A stretch of DNA of 64,000 nucleotides, from the NCBI GenBank assembly GCA_964058805.1, contig CAXKVV010000121.1, forward strand, positions 1 through 64,000, read 5' to 3'. The translations under genes and the position numbers were made by a program. Shown here in pieces: positions 13,141 through 23,607 of the stretch. Within the stretch, counting starts at the first letter, position 1. Every line of letters begins with the position of its first letter. The notes below the pieces were generated by a model. It searched no databases and was not told where the DNA came from. It saw only the letters and a program-made list of their open reading frames with translations. The DNA comes from Schoenoplectus triqueter (lineage: Eukaryota > Streptophyta > Magnoliopsida > Poales > Cyperaceae).

Positions 13141-14310
13141 TGCATTAATTCTAAGTATTTATCATAAAAGTCAAATGTCTAAATATTGACTATCTAAATG
13201 TTCTAACATTCAGATACTTAGTTTAGGCATTATACAACATATCAACTATTTATAACAATTATTATTTTTATTTATACTAAATAATTTAGTTATTAAAATA
13301 TGTATAATGAGTACGAAGCTATTTATACTTGTGGCTTGAATTATTTATAGCAATTATTTTACTTACCATCATAAAGACAACATATAGTCAAATCTATTTA
13401 TAGACAAAATAATTATTTCAAAACAGCAACAAGACTAAGTCTTACAAACTTGTAGAGGAAAAAGATGACAAAACTAGTAAAGAAAAAAATGACAAAAATA
13501 AATCTTACAATAATGATTTATGAATCATGACATATACAAATAAACTAATTTCGTTACAATAATGGATATAAATCCAACGAAACACCAAATATATGACACA
13601 CCAAAAAAAAATAAAATTAATAAATTAAATTAATTAATGATAACAGTTAGCATATAGAATCATCGGAGACAAAATGAATGTACATAATTGTAGAACTTAA
13701 AAAAAAAAAAATCAAAAACATCAATGTTTGGAGAGACCATTAAAAAAAAATGAAATTATGTAGAAAATTTATCATGAAGTGGAACAAAATAACCAATCCA
13801 AAAAAACTAAAGTTTTATCCTAAATCTCAGAAAAAGAAGAAAAATTGAACAATAAATCAATGATGTGAGAATTCTATTTGAATGAAACTTTAAGCTAGCA
13901 ATCAATCTGATGATAAACATCAAATAAAAACAATACATGCTTTGTAATTTGTGAGTAATGGAGAAAATGATGAGAGTCTAAGAGGGATGTTTGTGGGGGG
14001 AAACGAGAATAAAGTGTGCACGGCCGAAATGAAATAAATTAAATATAAAAGGATGGATCTTAGATTTTAAATGAAAAGGTACGTTGATTATTCAAAAACA
14101 ATCACATAAAAATTTGAAATCTGAGGTTTAAAATGAAAAGTCCATTTGGGGATAAATTTTGGGACAAAACACTGGAATTTATATATTTGTCCAAAAATAA
14201 AATCACTTGTGAATTTTTACTCGTGGTTCTGAGTGTTTTGGTCCATTGTGGCATGTGTAGGAGCTTTTGCGTCCTTGAGAAAAAAAGTTGAAGTATCCAT
14301 AATTTTATGC
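13141..14310. other. AT-rich spacer, no gene seen
   Basis: Stops in all frames, poly-A runs (e.g. near 13700) and no recognisable coding or terminal-repeat signal. Confidence 0.5.
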
Positions 14311-14480
14311 TAAAGCACCGCCACCAAGGATGAACCCACCCAACAATAAACCGCTGAGTAAACCACCGCCCCCTGATTTCTTATCCGCTTTAGACGGGGG
14401 ACACTTTTGGAGATGTATTATTTGGAGCTGAAGTGGAAAAGGCATATCTTGCTGAGAGAACATGTGGCATCTGCTTTTTA
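14310..14480 (-). pseudogene. Coding-like C-terminal fragment, unknown family
   Basis: On the - strand an open frame of about 55 codons ends in a Lys/Ser stretch followed by a Gly/Leu-rich hydrophobic tail (GGGGLLSGLLLGGFILGGGALA) and a stop near 14312. The block is GC-richer than its surroundings, and the tail looks like a membrane-inserting glycine-zipper segment. There is no start codon context and no matching upstream exon. I do not recognise the family; it may be a captured or decayed exon. Confidence 0.3.
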
Positions 14481-14529
14481 ACAATAATAGATGAGGCGAA
14501 ACAGATCTTTAATTAATTTCCAAATAGTG

Positions 14530-14838
14530 TTTTGACTGCTTATTTTAACAATACAACCACTTAAAGTCCCTGCAATGCACGCTACAATTGGTACATCCGC
14601 AGTCTTCCAAAACATAGACCAAATCTCCTTAGCTAAAGGACAGATTTCTTTTGTTGGAACAGGAACAAAAAATCTACTTGCATAATAAGGATTTCCTCAT
14701 GAAATTTTATTACAGGAAAAATCTTTATTTGAAAACAACTAAACAGGCAAAGAAGGAAATACTAGGGCACAAGGATTTTCACAGTTATTAAACAATACAA
14801 TCACCTCTCCCCCCAATGTATGCTACAGTACAGATTTA

Positions 14839-14842
<4 letters not shown>
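14530..14842 (-). repeat. Duplicated fragment flanking the LINE insertion
   Basis: TTTTAACAATACAACCACTTAAAGTCCCTGCAATGCACGCTAC near 14552 and TTAAACAATACAATCACCTCTCCCCCCAATGTATGCTAC near 14786 are diverged copies of one ~45-bp stretch in the same direction. On the - strand the first can be read as VACIAG..GCIVK and the second as VAYIGG..DCIV, so it may be exon-derived. The family is not recognised. Confidence 0.35.
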
Positions 14843-14876
<34 letters not shown>

Positions 14877-15843
14877 TTGACAGAGGCTGCCAACATGAAA
14901 TAGAACTACATTACATGTTCACACAATACAGCACATCCCTAGCACCAGCACTGGAACTGGAGAACTAGTCCATTAGCCTGTCCTTCCCCTATAATCTTTT
15001 CAACCAATGTAGCTGCCTGAGTGCACCGTTGATGGAATATACGCATATTCCTCTCTTTCCAAATCATCCAACATCCTGCCACAAATGCTGTAGCCATACT
15101 TTTCGTTGCTGACCCCACATTGCATTTTGTGCGTCGCCTACTGCCAGCTCAAGGTCGGAGTAGCCCGGGATCACTATAAAGCCCACCCTGGAGTTGAGCA
15201 TGGTCCAAACGTGAGCTGCATACGGGCACGTGAGGAAGAGGTGAGTCGCAGTTTCGAGCGGGCAGTTTTGACACATAACACAATGGCCTTGCGTGATGAT
15301 GTTTCACATTAGGAGAATCATAAAGAGCTTTACCGTCGGCGTATGTGAGTCGTCCATATCCACCGGTGTCTAAATTTTAGCTTCCCCATCGTGGTCAGCA
15401 CCTGGTAGATGGATTTCGCCGAGTACATGCTAGTATTACTCCACCGCCAAGTGATCGTATCTGGCTCGTCGTTGAATGTGATCTCCTTTGCCCTAGCTGC
15501 AATATGAGTAGTTTCTTCAGATCTCGGAGTTGGTAACACCGTCAACAGCCGGGAGGTCGCTTGTCGTAATGACAGTCGTGGTTACGGAGGCCTGCAGGGG
15601 GTGCAGAACAGGCCAATCAGTGGTTTATCGTCCCATACATCATACCAGAACGAGATTGTTCGTCCATCTCCTATTGTCCATGTGGTAGACCATGCAAAGT
15701 AATGTTTGATGCTTCGGAGTTGCTTCTAGAAGAACGACCCCTCAATCGTCCATATGAATGGGCCATTGGCTGCATTACCTATCCAGTAGCGCGTGGTGAC
15801 GGTTTGTGTCCAGAGTGCCTCAGGGTCAACATATGATTTCCAC
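14843..15843 (-). mobile_element. 5'-truncated LINE (non-LTR retrotransposon), - strand
   Basis: A ~1.0 kb insertion bounded by a perfect 17-bp target duplication, CAGTACAGATTTATCTT, at 14826-14842 and 15844-15860. The low-coordinate end is a run of more than 30 T, i.e. the poly(A) tail of a - strand element. Translated relics are of the LINE reverse-transcriptase tail: GDGRTISFWYDVW near 15640, WRWSNTSMYSAKSIYQVL near 15400-15450, and a zf-RVT zinc-binding region (CQNCPLETATHLFLTCPYA) near 15220-15275. Stops and frame changes show it is dead. It was truncated at insertion, as usual for target-primed reverse transcription. Confidence 0.92.
15064..15276 (-). pseudogene. zf-RVT domain relic of the LINE
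   Basis: An open stretch with a Cys-X2-Cys...His-X4-Cys pattern (CQNC...HLFLTC) followed by YAAHVW, typical of the zinc-binding domain after plant LINE reverse transcriptases. It belongs to the LINE at 14843-15843 and is not an independent gene. Confidence 0.75.
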
Positions 15844-16173
15844 CAGTACAGATTTATCTTACTCGAACAAAAACCGAAGTCTACCTACACAGATTGTCTT
15901 TACAATATCCTATCTAGGACCAGGACAGTATTTAAGTAAAAAACTAAAAAAAAAATAACGAAATTGATACATGCCTGTGATGTGATTGGTCGAGGATGGA
16001 ACCTCGCATGGGATCGACCGAAGTCAAATCCCGAATGCACCTGAATTACACGTTAAACAAACCACCGATCCCGAGAGGTGGAGGAGAGTAGCAAATGAGC
16101 ACTCTGCTCGACAGTATATTACAGCCCTTTTCGGAAAAAAAGAAGAAAAACGAAAATTAAACAGCGTTTTGTT

Positions 16174-16620
16174 CTAGGGATGAGGTTGTAAACGAGCCCA
16201 ATCGATTTGAGCTGGATCAAACTCGTGCTAGACTCATTGGTTTATCGAGTCGAGTCGAATTTGTTTGTTAATTATTCTAAATAAAAATTTTAGTTTGAAA
16301 TTGACTCGTTAAGACTTATTTTTATGATGTTTATATCAAAAAAATAAAATAATTAATGATACTATATTTTATATAAATTTAATATAATAATTTAAGAATA
16401 TGTTATACTATAAACTATTTATTATATTAAAATTCACAATAAAAATAATAAAAAATAATAATTTATTGGGCAAAACAAATCTAACAAGTCGAGAAAGCTA
16501 AAGCACAAGCCCGGTTCATTAATTTAATGAGCTTACTCGTTAACTGCTCAGTCCATTAACGAGCGTCAATAGCGAGTCCATCCTGAACGAGTCATGAGTC
16601 ATAAACTTTTAACCAAACCT
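16174..16620. repeat. Possible MITE with GAGTCGAGTCGA-type subterminal motifs
   Basis: The block opens TAGGGATGAGGTTGTAAACGAGCCC and carries many short GAGC/GAGTCGAGTCG and GCTTACTCGTTAAC motifs near both ends with an AT-rich core, a layout common in hAT-type MITEs. A clean second terminus and target duplication were not identified. Confidence 0.35.
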
Positions 16621-16836
16621 AAGTGAGAGAGAGTATTAGAGACAATACAATACAAGAAGACATCAACACATATGATGCTACATAGTTATAGTCACATAGT
16701 AAATTGTACAAGTAGTTAGTTAGTTAGTTTGTTATTGAACGGTGTAAACAGATCTCTTATAAAGAAAAATTCTTCTGATGTAAACAGTATGATTGAAATA
16801 ATACAATAAGTTCATTCAATTGTTTTTTGTCTATCA

Positions 16837-16848
16837 TGTTATCAGAGC
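16837..16848 (+). other. Degenerate primer-binding site of the old copia element
   Basis: TGTTATCAGAGC differs by one base from the tRNA-Met(i)-complementary TGGTATCAGAGC and lies directly after the putative LTR end (CTATCA). Confidence 0.65.
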
Positions 16849-16912
16849 TTTTTGGCTAATGCCTAGATTGTTCAAGATCTGGATTTTTATTCTTTTCTTT
16901 CATTTTCCTCTA

Positions 16913-18579
16913 TGGCTGCATCTTCTTCCACCTTCGCTGCCTCTTCCTCTCCTAGAAGTATCTTGTTCTTCCCCATGTACGCGGACATGACTTAATCGGC
17001 TTTCTCGATGGTACTCATCCATCTCCGCCTGTGTCGATCTCTACCACTGCCAACACAATCTCTGACAATCCAACTTACAAGAGTTGGTCTCGTCAGGATC
17101 AACTCCTTTTAGCCTGATTGCTTAGCTCCATCTCCGAATTAGTAGTAACTCAAGTCATTCACTGCACTACCTCCGTAGAGCTTTAGAATGAGTTATAATC
17201 TCACTATTTAACACAGTCTCTTACTCGCGTGATGGATCTCAAGGTACAATTACATTCACTTCAAAATGCCATTTATCGATGCAAAGATACTTCGATCAGA
17301 AGCGATCCATTGCAGATCGTCTTCGTTTGGTTGGATCTCTAGTCTCAGACAATGATCTCTAGCTATTCATTCTTCATGGATTAAGCGTGGATTATGATTC
17401 TTTGGTAGTCTCTCTTAATTCCAAATCAGGTGCTGTCTCATTTAATGAACTTGATGGCTTACTCCTTACTCATGAGCAACGCCTTCTTAAACATACGATG
17501 GCAGCAACTATCCCTTCCTCCCCTGTTTCATCTCAGACTGGTCTTTATCCAATGCAATCCCTACCTCAAGCTAATTTAGCCTCTTCTTTTTCAAATCTTG
17601 ATCTGTCTACTTTTTATGAAGATAATATCTTGAGCCAATTTCACACATTTCTTGCTTCCAAGGGAGGATCTTGGCAAGGAAAATCACCAGGTCAGATAAA
17701 ACCTTTGCAGTCTAATACATATGATCATCCTCTTTGTCAATTATGCTCCAAACAAGGCCATACAACTGATATATGTTACAAGAGGTTTGACAAACACCTA
17801 TCGACCACCTCCTCCTCGTCCTCCACCTCGACAACGCCAACCTCAACCTCAAGCCTTATTTGTACAGCCTGATCTTGCACATCCAGATACCTGGTACTTA
17901 AATTTCGAGGCATCAACTCATGTCAGCCCTAATCTAAACTTATTCACCTCTTACAAGCCATACACTGGAGCTGATCAATTGCTTGTAGGTGATGGTAAGG
18001 TTTGAAAATCTCTCATATTGGATCTACTTGTCTAGTTACTAATTCTTTTCCATTAGTACTTCACAATCATGTGCCATTAATTTTCAAACCTTTGCTAAGT
18101 ATTTCTCAACTTATACATAATTGTACGTTGAATTTAATGGATCTTCTTACCTTGTCAAGGATGAGGCCAATCACCAAACTCTTTTACAAGGCACACTCAG
18201 TGATGGTCTATACATCTTACCTTCTCAGCAGTAATTTCTTCAAGCTCTCAATTGCTCTACCCCTGACGTGCAGATTTGACATCAATGGCTGACACACACC
18301 TCTCCTACAAATACTGAAGCATTTAATATCTTCAAATAATCTTTCTTGTAATTCAAATAATTTGGGCGTTCGTGATTCCTGTTGTAAGGCAAAATCACAT
18401 AGACTTTCTTTTAATTCCTCTTCAACTATAGCAAATAAGCCTTTAAAGCTAGTGCATTGTGACTTATGGAGGCCTTCTCCAATCACCTCTCACAATGGTC
18501 ACCTCTACTATGTCCTCTTTACATATCATTTCTCTAGATTCAATTGGATCTATTTTTGTTCAAATAAAAGTGAGGTTGC
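16913..18579 (+). pseudogene. Old copia gag-protease-integrase, 5' part
   Basis: Starts MAASSSTFAASSSPR with an early stop near 17000. A UBN2-type gag stretch is open at 17387-17870 (LVVSLNSKSGAVSFNELDGL) and includes a CX2CX4HX4C zinc knuckle (CQLCSKQGHTTDIC). The frame then shifts to 17721-18005, where the protease-like segment reads NFEASTHVSP, with the catalytic Asp position occupied by Glu. Pre-integrase and the first part of the integrase (KLVHCDLW, LFTYHFSRFNWIY) follow up to the insertion point. Clearly non-functional. Confidence 0.8.
18575..18579. repeat. Left target-site duplication of the young copia
   Basis: GTTGC immediately precedes the left LTR; the same 5 bp follows the right LTR at 23603-23607. 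Confidence 0.9.
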
Positions 18580-18850
18580 TGAAGGTTTTTGAAAAAGATA
18601 TGAATGACAAAATTGATTTTTATTATTCTGATGCTTTACAATGGTTGTACATGCTTATTTATAGGCTGAAATAATCAACGGCTATTTCCTAAGTTAGGAA
18701 ATCCTAACGTTACAATTCTTCTATACAAGGAAGAATATACAAAGATTTGCAACTCTAATTTCATAATTATGAGATGGCATTTCTTCCAAATGTGGTCGAT
18801 GATGAATTTAGCTGAGGCCAGCTGTCCCTTCTCAACTTCTGGTTTTAACA
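18580..18850 (-). repeat. 3' LTR of the young copia
   Basis: 271 bp, one substitution away from the copy at 23332-23602. It contains an internal inverted motif CTAAGTTAGGAAATCCTAACG. The polypurine tract is directly adjacent. Confidence 0.95.
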
Positions 18851-21390
18851 CTCCCCCTCAAGCTAGGATTGTAGATATCGTATAATCCTAGTTTGTTTGT
18901 GATATTCTTAAAGGCATTCGGGTAGAGTCCTTTTGTAAAAACATCTGCTAGTTGATCGCTACTTTTGACAAACGGGGTTTCAATTTCTTTAGCTTGAATC
19001 TTTTCACGGATAAAGTGGCAATCTACTTCTATATGTTTGGTGCGCTCATGATACACTGGATTAGCCGCGATATGCCTTGCTGCTTGATTATCACAGAACA
19101 TCTTCATTGGCTCTTTATGATTGATGTGTAAGTCAGTTAGAAGTTGTCTGATCCAAGTTAATTCACTTGCCGTAGAGGCCATGGCTCGATATTCAGCTTC
19201 AGCGCTTGATCGTGCCACAACCTTTTGTTTCTTGCTCTTCCACGTGACTAAATTTCCTCCTACAAATATGCAAAAGCCACTTGTTGATCTTCTATCAAAA
19301 CTCCCTGCCCAATCTACATCAGAATAGCTATACACTGTATTAGTATTATTATTTTTCATCCAGATACCCTTACCAGGGTAACTTTTTAAATATCTAAGTA
19401 TTCTGTTAACTGCTCCTAAATGAGGGGTTCTTGGAGCATGCATAAATTTACTGACTTGACTCACAGCAAATGATAAATCAGGTCTAGTTACAGTCAAGTA
19501 AATTAATTTTCCCACAAGTTTTTGGTACTGGTTAACATCTCTAAGAGGTTCACCATCTTCACTGTTGAGTTTTACATTTGTGTCAATGGGAGTAGAGGCC
19601 GGCTTACAACCTAGTTTTCCTGTTTCTTTTAGTAAGTCAAGTACATATTTTCTTTGAGAAATAAACAAACCTTTTGATGAATGGGCAACTTCTATTCCTA
19701 AGAAATATTTTAATTTTCCTAAATCCTTGATATCAAAATTCCTTTGAAGATCATTTTTTATTGAATCAATTTCTGATGAATTATTTCCTGTTATAATAAT
19801 ATCATCCACATATACTAAGACCACGGTTGTTCCAAACTGATTGTGTCTAGTGAATAAGGAGGTATCAGCCCAACTAACTTTGAAATTACAAGAAATTAGG
19901 AAGTGATTGAGTTTTTCATACCATGCCCTTGGAGATTGCTTCAGTCCATATATGGATTTATTTAACCTACATACAAGATTAGGTACATTTTCCCTTTTAT
20001 GACCTGGGGGTAAGGTCATGTAAACCTCTTCTTCAAGTGTACCTTGAAGAAAGGCGTTCTTAACATCCATTTGGTGAAGCCCCCAACCATTATTGACAGC
20101 AATAGACATAAGAATTCTTACAGTGTTCATTTTTGCTACTGGTGCAAAGGTTTCATTATAATCTATTCCATAAGTTTGAGTGTACCCTTTGGCCACTAAC
20201 CTAGCCTTGTACCGTTCTATGGTTCCATCACTGTTGTATTTGATCTTATATACCCATTTGCAACCTACTGGTTTCTTATGGTTTGGTAGAGTACACACAG
20301 TCCAGGTTTGATTTTTCTCTAATGCCAAAAGTTCTTCTTCCATTGCTTTACACCATTTTGGTTCTAGTTTGGCTTCCTCAAAGGTATTTGGTTCTTTGGT
20401 TACAGAACTAATATTCACAAAGGCATAATGTTCTTTTGAAATGTTGTCATATGTGACATATTCTTCAATAGGATACTTTACCGTATATGTGACAAAATCT
20501 TTCAACATGGTTGATGGTTGTGTCCGACGTGTTGACCTTCTCAAGTTCTGCTCGGCTTCTGGAATTGGAACTTCTATGGGTTCTTCCGTTTCTTCAACTC
20601 TTTCATCTTCTCCACCTGTTTCTTCAACAAGATTTTCTGCAAGAACTTCTCTTCTTTCCTCATTAGTTATAAAGGGTAAAATTGATTCATTTGAGTTGGA
20701 TTTTTCAATAGGATTTTCTTCAAGGTTTTTAAAGAAAGGTTCATTTTCGAAAAAGGTTACGTGTCTAGAAATATAAAGTTTTTTAAAAATAGGGTCATAG
20801 CATTTGTATCCTTTCTTTTGAGTAGAGTATCCTAGAAAAATAGTTTTTACTGAAGTAAAATCAAGTTTATCTATTTTATTTTTGTGTACAAAGCTTGTAC
20901 ATCCAAAAATTTTTAAATGGTCTAAATTTATTTCCTTTTCGTATAATATTTCTAATGGGCTTTTAAAATCTAGAACAATACTTGGCACTCTATTTATCAA
21001 ATAGACCGCAGTTAGTACTGCTTCCGACCAAAAAACTCTTGGAACATTGTTTTGGAATAGAAGCGTCCTCGTTACTTCAAGAATATGGCGATTTTTTCTT
21101 TCGGAAACTCCATTTTGTTGAGGTGTATATACACAAGAGGTTTGATGAGAAATACCTTTTTGTTTTAAATAATTTGAGAAATTTTGATTAATAAATTCAG
21201 TACCATTATCTGTCCTAAGAATTTTAATTTTTTTGTTAAATTGAGTTTCTATAAAATTTGAAAAATTTTGGAAGTGTGAAAAAACCTCACTTTTATTTTT
21301 CATTAGATATAACCATGTTGTTTTAGAGAAATCATCTATAAAAATCACAAAATATCTATAATTATTATAAGAATCCACGGGAGAAGGCCC
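18832..21390 (-). CDS. Copia integrase core, reverse transcriptase and RNase H (after the nonsense codon)
   Basis: About 850 codons of open frame downstream of the TAG at 21391-21393. The order is integrase core (DDFSKTTW, LRTDNGTEF, PQQNGVSERKNRHILEV), a variable linker, reverse transcriptase with the YVDDIIITG catalytic motif near 19810, and copia RNase H (SYSDVDWAGSFDRRSTSG, ARSSAEAEYRAM, and a terminal DVFTKGL motif). The order integrase before reverse transcriptase defines Ty1/copia. The frame runs through the polypurine tract and ends inside the 3' LTR at 18832-18834. The ATG at 21376-21378 is just the first Met after the stop and probably not a real start. Confidence 0.9.
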   Translation of the reverse strand, partial: GPSPVDSYNNYRYFVIFIDDFSKTTWLYLMKNKSEVFSHFQNFSNFIETQFNKKIKILRTDNGTEFINQNFSNYLKQKGISHQTSCVYTPQQNGVSERKNRHILEVTRTLLFQNNVPRVFWSEAVLTAVYLINRVPSIVLDFKSPLEILYEKEINLDHLKIFGCTSFVHKNKIDKLDFTSVKTIFLGYSTQKKGYKCYDPIFKKLYISRHVTFFENEPFFKNLEENPIEKSNSNESILPFITNEERREVLAENLVEETGGEDERVEETEEPIEVPIPEAEQNLRRSTRRTQPSTMLKDFVTYTVKYPIEEYVTYDNISKEHYAFVNISSVTKEPNTFEEAKLEPKWCKAMEEELLALEKNQTWTVCTLPNHKKPVGCKWVYKIKYNSDGTIERYKARLVAKGYTQTYGIDYNETFAPVAKMNTVRILMSIAVNNGWGLHQMDVKNAFLQGTLEEEVYMTLPPGHKRENVPNLVCRLNKSIYGLKQSPRAWYEKLNHFLISCNFKVSWADTSLFTRHNQFGTTVVLVYVDDIIITGNNSSEIDSIKNDLQRNFDIKDLGKLKYFLGIEVAHSSKGLFISQRKYVLDLLKETGKLGCKPASTPIDTNVKLNSEDGEPLRDVNQYQKLVGKLIYLTVTRPDLSFAVSQVSKFMHAPRTPHLGAVNRILRYLKSYPGKGIWMKNNNTNTVYSYSDVDWAGSFDRRSTSGFCIFVGGNLVTWKSKKQKVVARSSAEAEYRAMASTASELTWIRQLLTDLHINHKEPMKMFCDNQAARHIAANPVYHERTKHIEVDCHFIREKIQAKEIETPFVKSSDQLADVFTKGLYPNAFKNITNKLGLYDIYNPSLRGSVKTRS
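18851..18861 (-). other. Polypurine tract of the young copia
   Basis: On the - strand TTGAGGGGGAG directly abuts the 3' LTR, the usual place and form of the plus-strand primer in copia elements. Confidence 0.85.
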
Positions 21391-23253
21391 CTAAACATCT
21401 GAATGAACTAATTCAAAAGGCTCAATACTTTTGGTTGTAGAATTAGAAAAAGGAAGTTTTGTGTGTTTTGCAAGCTTACACACTTCACAGTTATTACAAA
21501 CTAAATTAAACATCTTTTTCAAAATTTTGTCGGAAGGGTGCCCAACTCGCTTGTGCCAAAGATTGCTTAAATCCTCACCTTTTATTGTATTATAAATAGA
21601 CTTGTTGCTATCCAAAAAATAAAGTCCATTTTCAAGAAATCCTTCACCAATCTTCTCCTTGGTGATTACGTCCTGAAGAATCACATTATTTTCTTTAAAA
21701 ATAATTTCACAATTTAGTTCCTTTGTAAGTTTGCTAATAGAGAGTAAATTCACAGAACAATTTTCAACAAAAAAAACATCTTGAAGAAAACCTTTTGGAA
21801 ATATACTTATCATTCCCCAACCCTTGATTTCAATCTTTTCATTATTTGCAACTGTAAAGAATTGATTATTCTCAGTTGTTCGATAATTCCTAAGTAAACT
21901 TTGATTCCCGGTCATATGATCTGTTGCTCCAGAATCTAAAACCCATTTGGTACGATTATTAGGAATCTGTTTTGGAGCAAACCCCACAGCCAAACATTTA
22001 TTTAATTTGGTTTCTAGGCTTTTATTCCCTTGTTCCTGGGCCTGGGGCGTTTTAATTAATTCTGGTTCTGGGCCTGGACACAATTCGGGTTCTGGGCCTT
22101 TGGACATGTGTAATTGAGAAATTAATGGAGAATTAACCAAACCTGTGTGGCCCATTAACCCTTGCTGATCCAGAAACGTTGTGAGGCGGTTGAGATTCGA
22201 CTCCAGTCGATTTAACTGCGCTTGAGTCGCTTCCGCAGCCCCATTCGTCTTCGTACGGTTGAAATTCGTCTCCAGCCGATTAATCTGCGCTTGACTCGCT
22301 TGAGTCGCTTCGGCAGCCCCATTCGTCTTCGTCTCACCCATCCTTGAGTCTAGGGTTTCCACTAAATACGCACGCCGTGACGGCTCCCCCTGGTTCCGAC
22401 CACCACCCTGTCCTTTCCACTTAGGTTTGAGATGTGGGTGGAGAATCCAACAACCATCCTTGAGATGGCCGTCTCGGTTGCAGTGAGTACACCTCTGTCC
22501 CGTGCCTTTCTTGCTCCTGAAAGCTTGAGCAGCCGCGGCTGTGAAGGCGTGACCCTCTGACTTTGGGTTCGAGTCAGAGGTGTTCATCGCAACACGCCTC
22601 GACTCCTCTTGTTGGATACGAGCTGTCACACCTGTGAAAGTCATTTTCTCTGTGCTGTTGAGAATCTGAGCTCTTATGGATTCATAACTTGAGTCCAAAG
22701 CATCAAGAAAAGTATATATTTGGTCTAATTCGTCCCGTTCTTGAAGGACCATCAGATCGGTTGAGATTGGCCTGTAAATTTTGAGTTCCTGATACTTTGA
22801 TTTTACCTGTCCGATTAATTCGGATACGGTTTTCGATCCTTGAGAAATGTGACTGATATCCTTCTTGATTTGAAAGACATGTGAGTTATTGCTCTGCTTA
22901 CTGTGTTGCTCTTTAATCGCATCCCATATTTCTTGTGCTGTCTCATAATGCACAAAAATATCAGTGAGTTCTGGATTTAAAGAGTTGAGAATTAGAGTGA
23001 AAGTTTGACCGTCGAGAATGTCCCAATCTTCTTGAGCATCTCCTGGATCTGCTGGTCTGGGTCTGTTGCCGTTGATGAATCCTAGCAATCCCTTGCCTTT
23101 GAGAGAGATTGTGGCTGCTTTTGACCATGCCAGGTAGTTTCGCCCATCTAACGGAACACTGGTAAGTTTTTGAGATGAATTGAAATCGGGTCTGAGTTTT
23201 TGGTAATTTGTAAGTTGTTGATTTGCTTGCTGGTTTTCAGTTGGCTCAGCCAT
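21391..23253 (-). CDS. Copia gag, protease and pre-integrase (620 aa, ends at a premature TAG)
   Basis: Starts at the ATG at 23251-23253, ~80 bp inside the 5' LTR. Residues ~30-225 are a gag (UBN2/Retrotran_gag) region, with a CX2CX4HX4C zinc knuckle at C255-C268. A tandemly duplicated segment (TKTNGAAEATQA) starts at ~308 and ~334. The aspartic protease motif is D440-S-G-A. The GAG_pre-integrase His/Cys region (LWHKRVGHP...CNNCEVC) lies at ~566-592. The frame stops at a TAG (21391-21393) just where the integrase core begins, and reopens in the same frame directly after it. So this is a single nonsense change, not a frameshift. The copy is probably not autonomous unless the stop is read through. 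Confidence 0.93.
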   Translation of the reverse strand: MAEPTENQQANQQLTNYQKLRPDFNSSQKLTSVPLDGRNYLAWSKAATISLKGKGLLGFINGNRPRPADPGDAQEDWDILDGQTFTLILNSLNPELTDIFVHYETAQEIWDAIKEQHSKQSNNSHVFQIKKDISHISQGSKTVSELIGQVKSKYQELKIYRPISTDLMVLQERDELDQIYTFLDALDSSYESIRAQILNSTEKMTFTGVTARIQQEESRRVAMNTSDSNPKSEGHAFTAAAAQAFRSKKGTGQRCTHCNRDGHLKDGCWILHPHLKPKWKGQGGGRNQGEPSRRAYLVETLDSRMGETKTNGAAEATQASQAQINRLETNFNRTKTNGAAEATQAQLNRLESNLNRLTTFLDQQGLMGHTGLVNSPLISQLHMSKGPEPELCPGPEPELIKTPQAQEQGNKSLETKLNKCLAVGFAPKQIPNNRTKWVLDSGATDHMTGNQSLLRNYRTTENNQFFTVANNEKIEIKGWGMISIFPKGFLQDVFFVENCSVNLLSISKLTKELNCEIIFKENNVILQDVITKEKIGEGFLENGLYFLDSNKSIYNTIKGEDLSNLWHKRVGHPSDKILKKMFNLVCNNCEVCKLAKHTKLPFSNSTTKSIEPFELVHSDV

Positions 23254-23319
23254 GAATTTGATATGGCTGGTTTACTGGTATGGCTTGTATGGCGGAAGCT
23301 TTTGAGATTCAGACCTTTT

Positions 23320-23331
23320 GCTCTGATACCA
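23320..23331 (-). other. Primer-binding site of the young copia
   Basis: On the - strand TGGTATCAGAGC lies directly next to the 5' LTR. It is complementary to the 3' end of initiator tRNA-Met, the standard copia primer. Confidence 0.93.
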
Positions 23332-23602
23332 TGAAGGTTTTTGAAAAAGATATGAATGACAAAATTGATTTTTATTATTCTGATGCTTTACAATGGTTGT
23401 ACATGCTTATTTATAGGCTGAAATAATCAACGGCTATTTCCTAAGTTAGGAAATCCTAACGTTACAATTCTTCTATACAAGGAAGAATATACAAAGATTT
23501 GCAACTCTAATTTCATAATTATGAGATGGCATTTCTTCCAAATGTGGCCGATGATGAATTTAGCTGAGGCCAGCTGTCCCTTCTCAACTTCTGGTTTTAA
23601 CA
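23332..23602 (-). repeat. 5' LTR of the young copia
   Basis: 271 bp, matching the 18580-18850 copy at 270 positions. Followed at 23603-23607 by the GTTGC target duplication. Confidence 0.95.
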
Positions 23603-23607
23603 GTTGC

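Larger units (their letters stand above)
18580..23602 (-). mobile_element. Young, near-complete Ty1/copia retrotransposon (- strand), nested
   Basis: A 5023-bp element with 271-bp LTRs that differ at a single position (T versus C in AATGTGG[T/C]CGATG), starting TGTT and ending TTCA in its own sense. It is bounded by a 5-bp target duplication (GTTGC) and inserted inside the integrase region of an older copia element. Primer-binding site and polypurine tract abut the LTRs. The internal region codes gag, protease, integrase, reverse transcriptase and RNase H in one long frame that is interrupted by a single in-frame TAG at 21391-21393. LTR identity indicates a recent insertion. The copia lineage was not determined. 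Confidence 0.96.
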
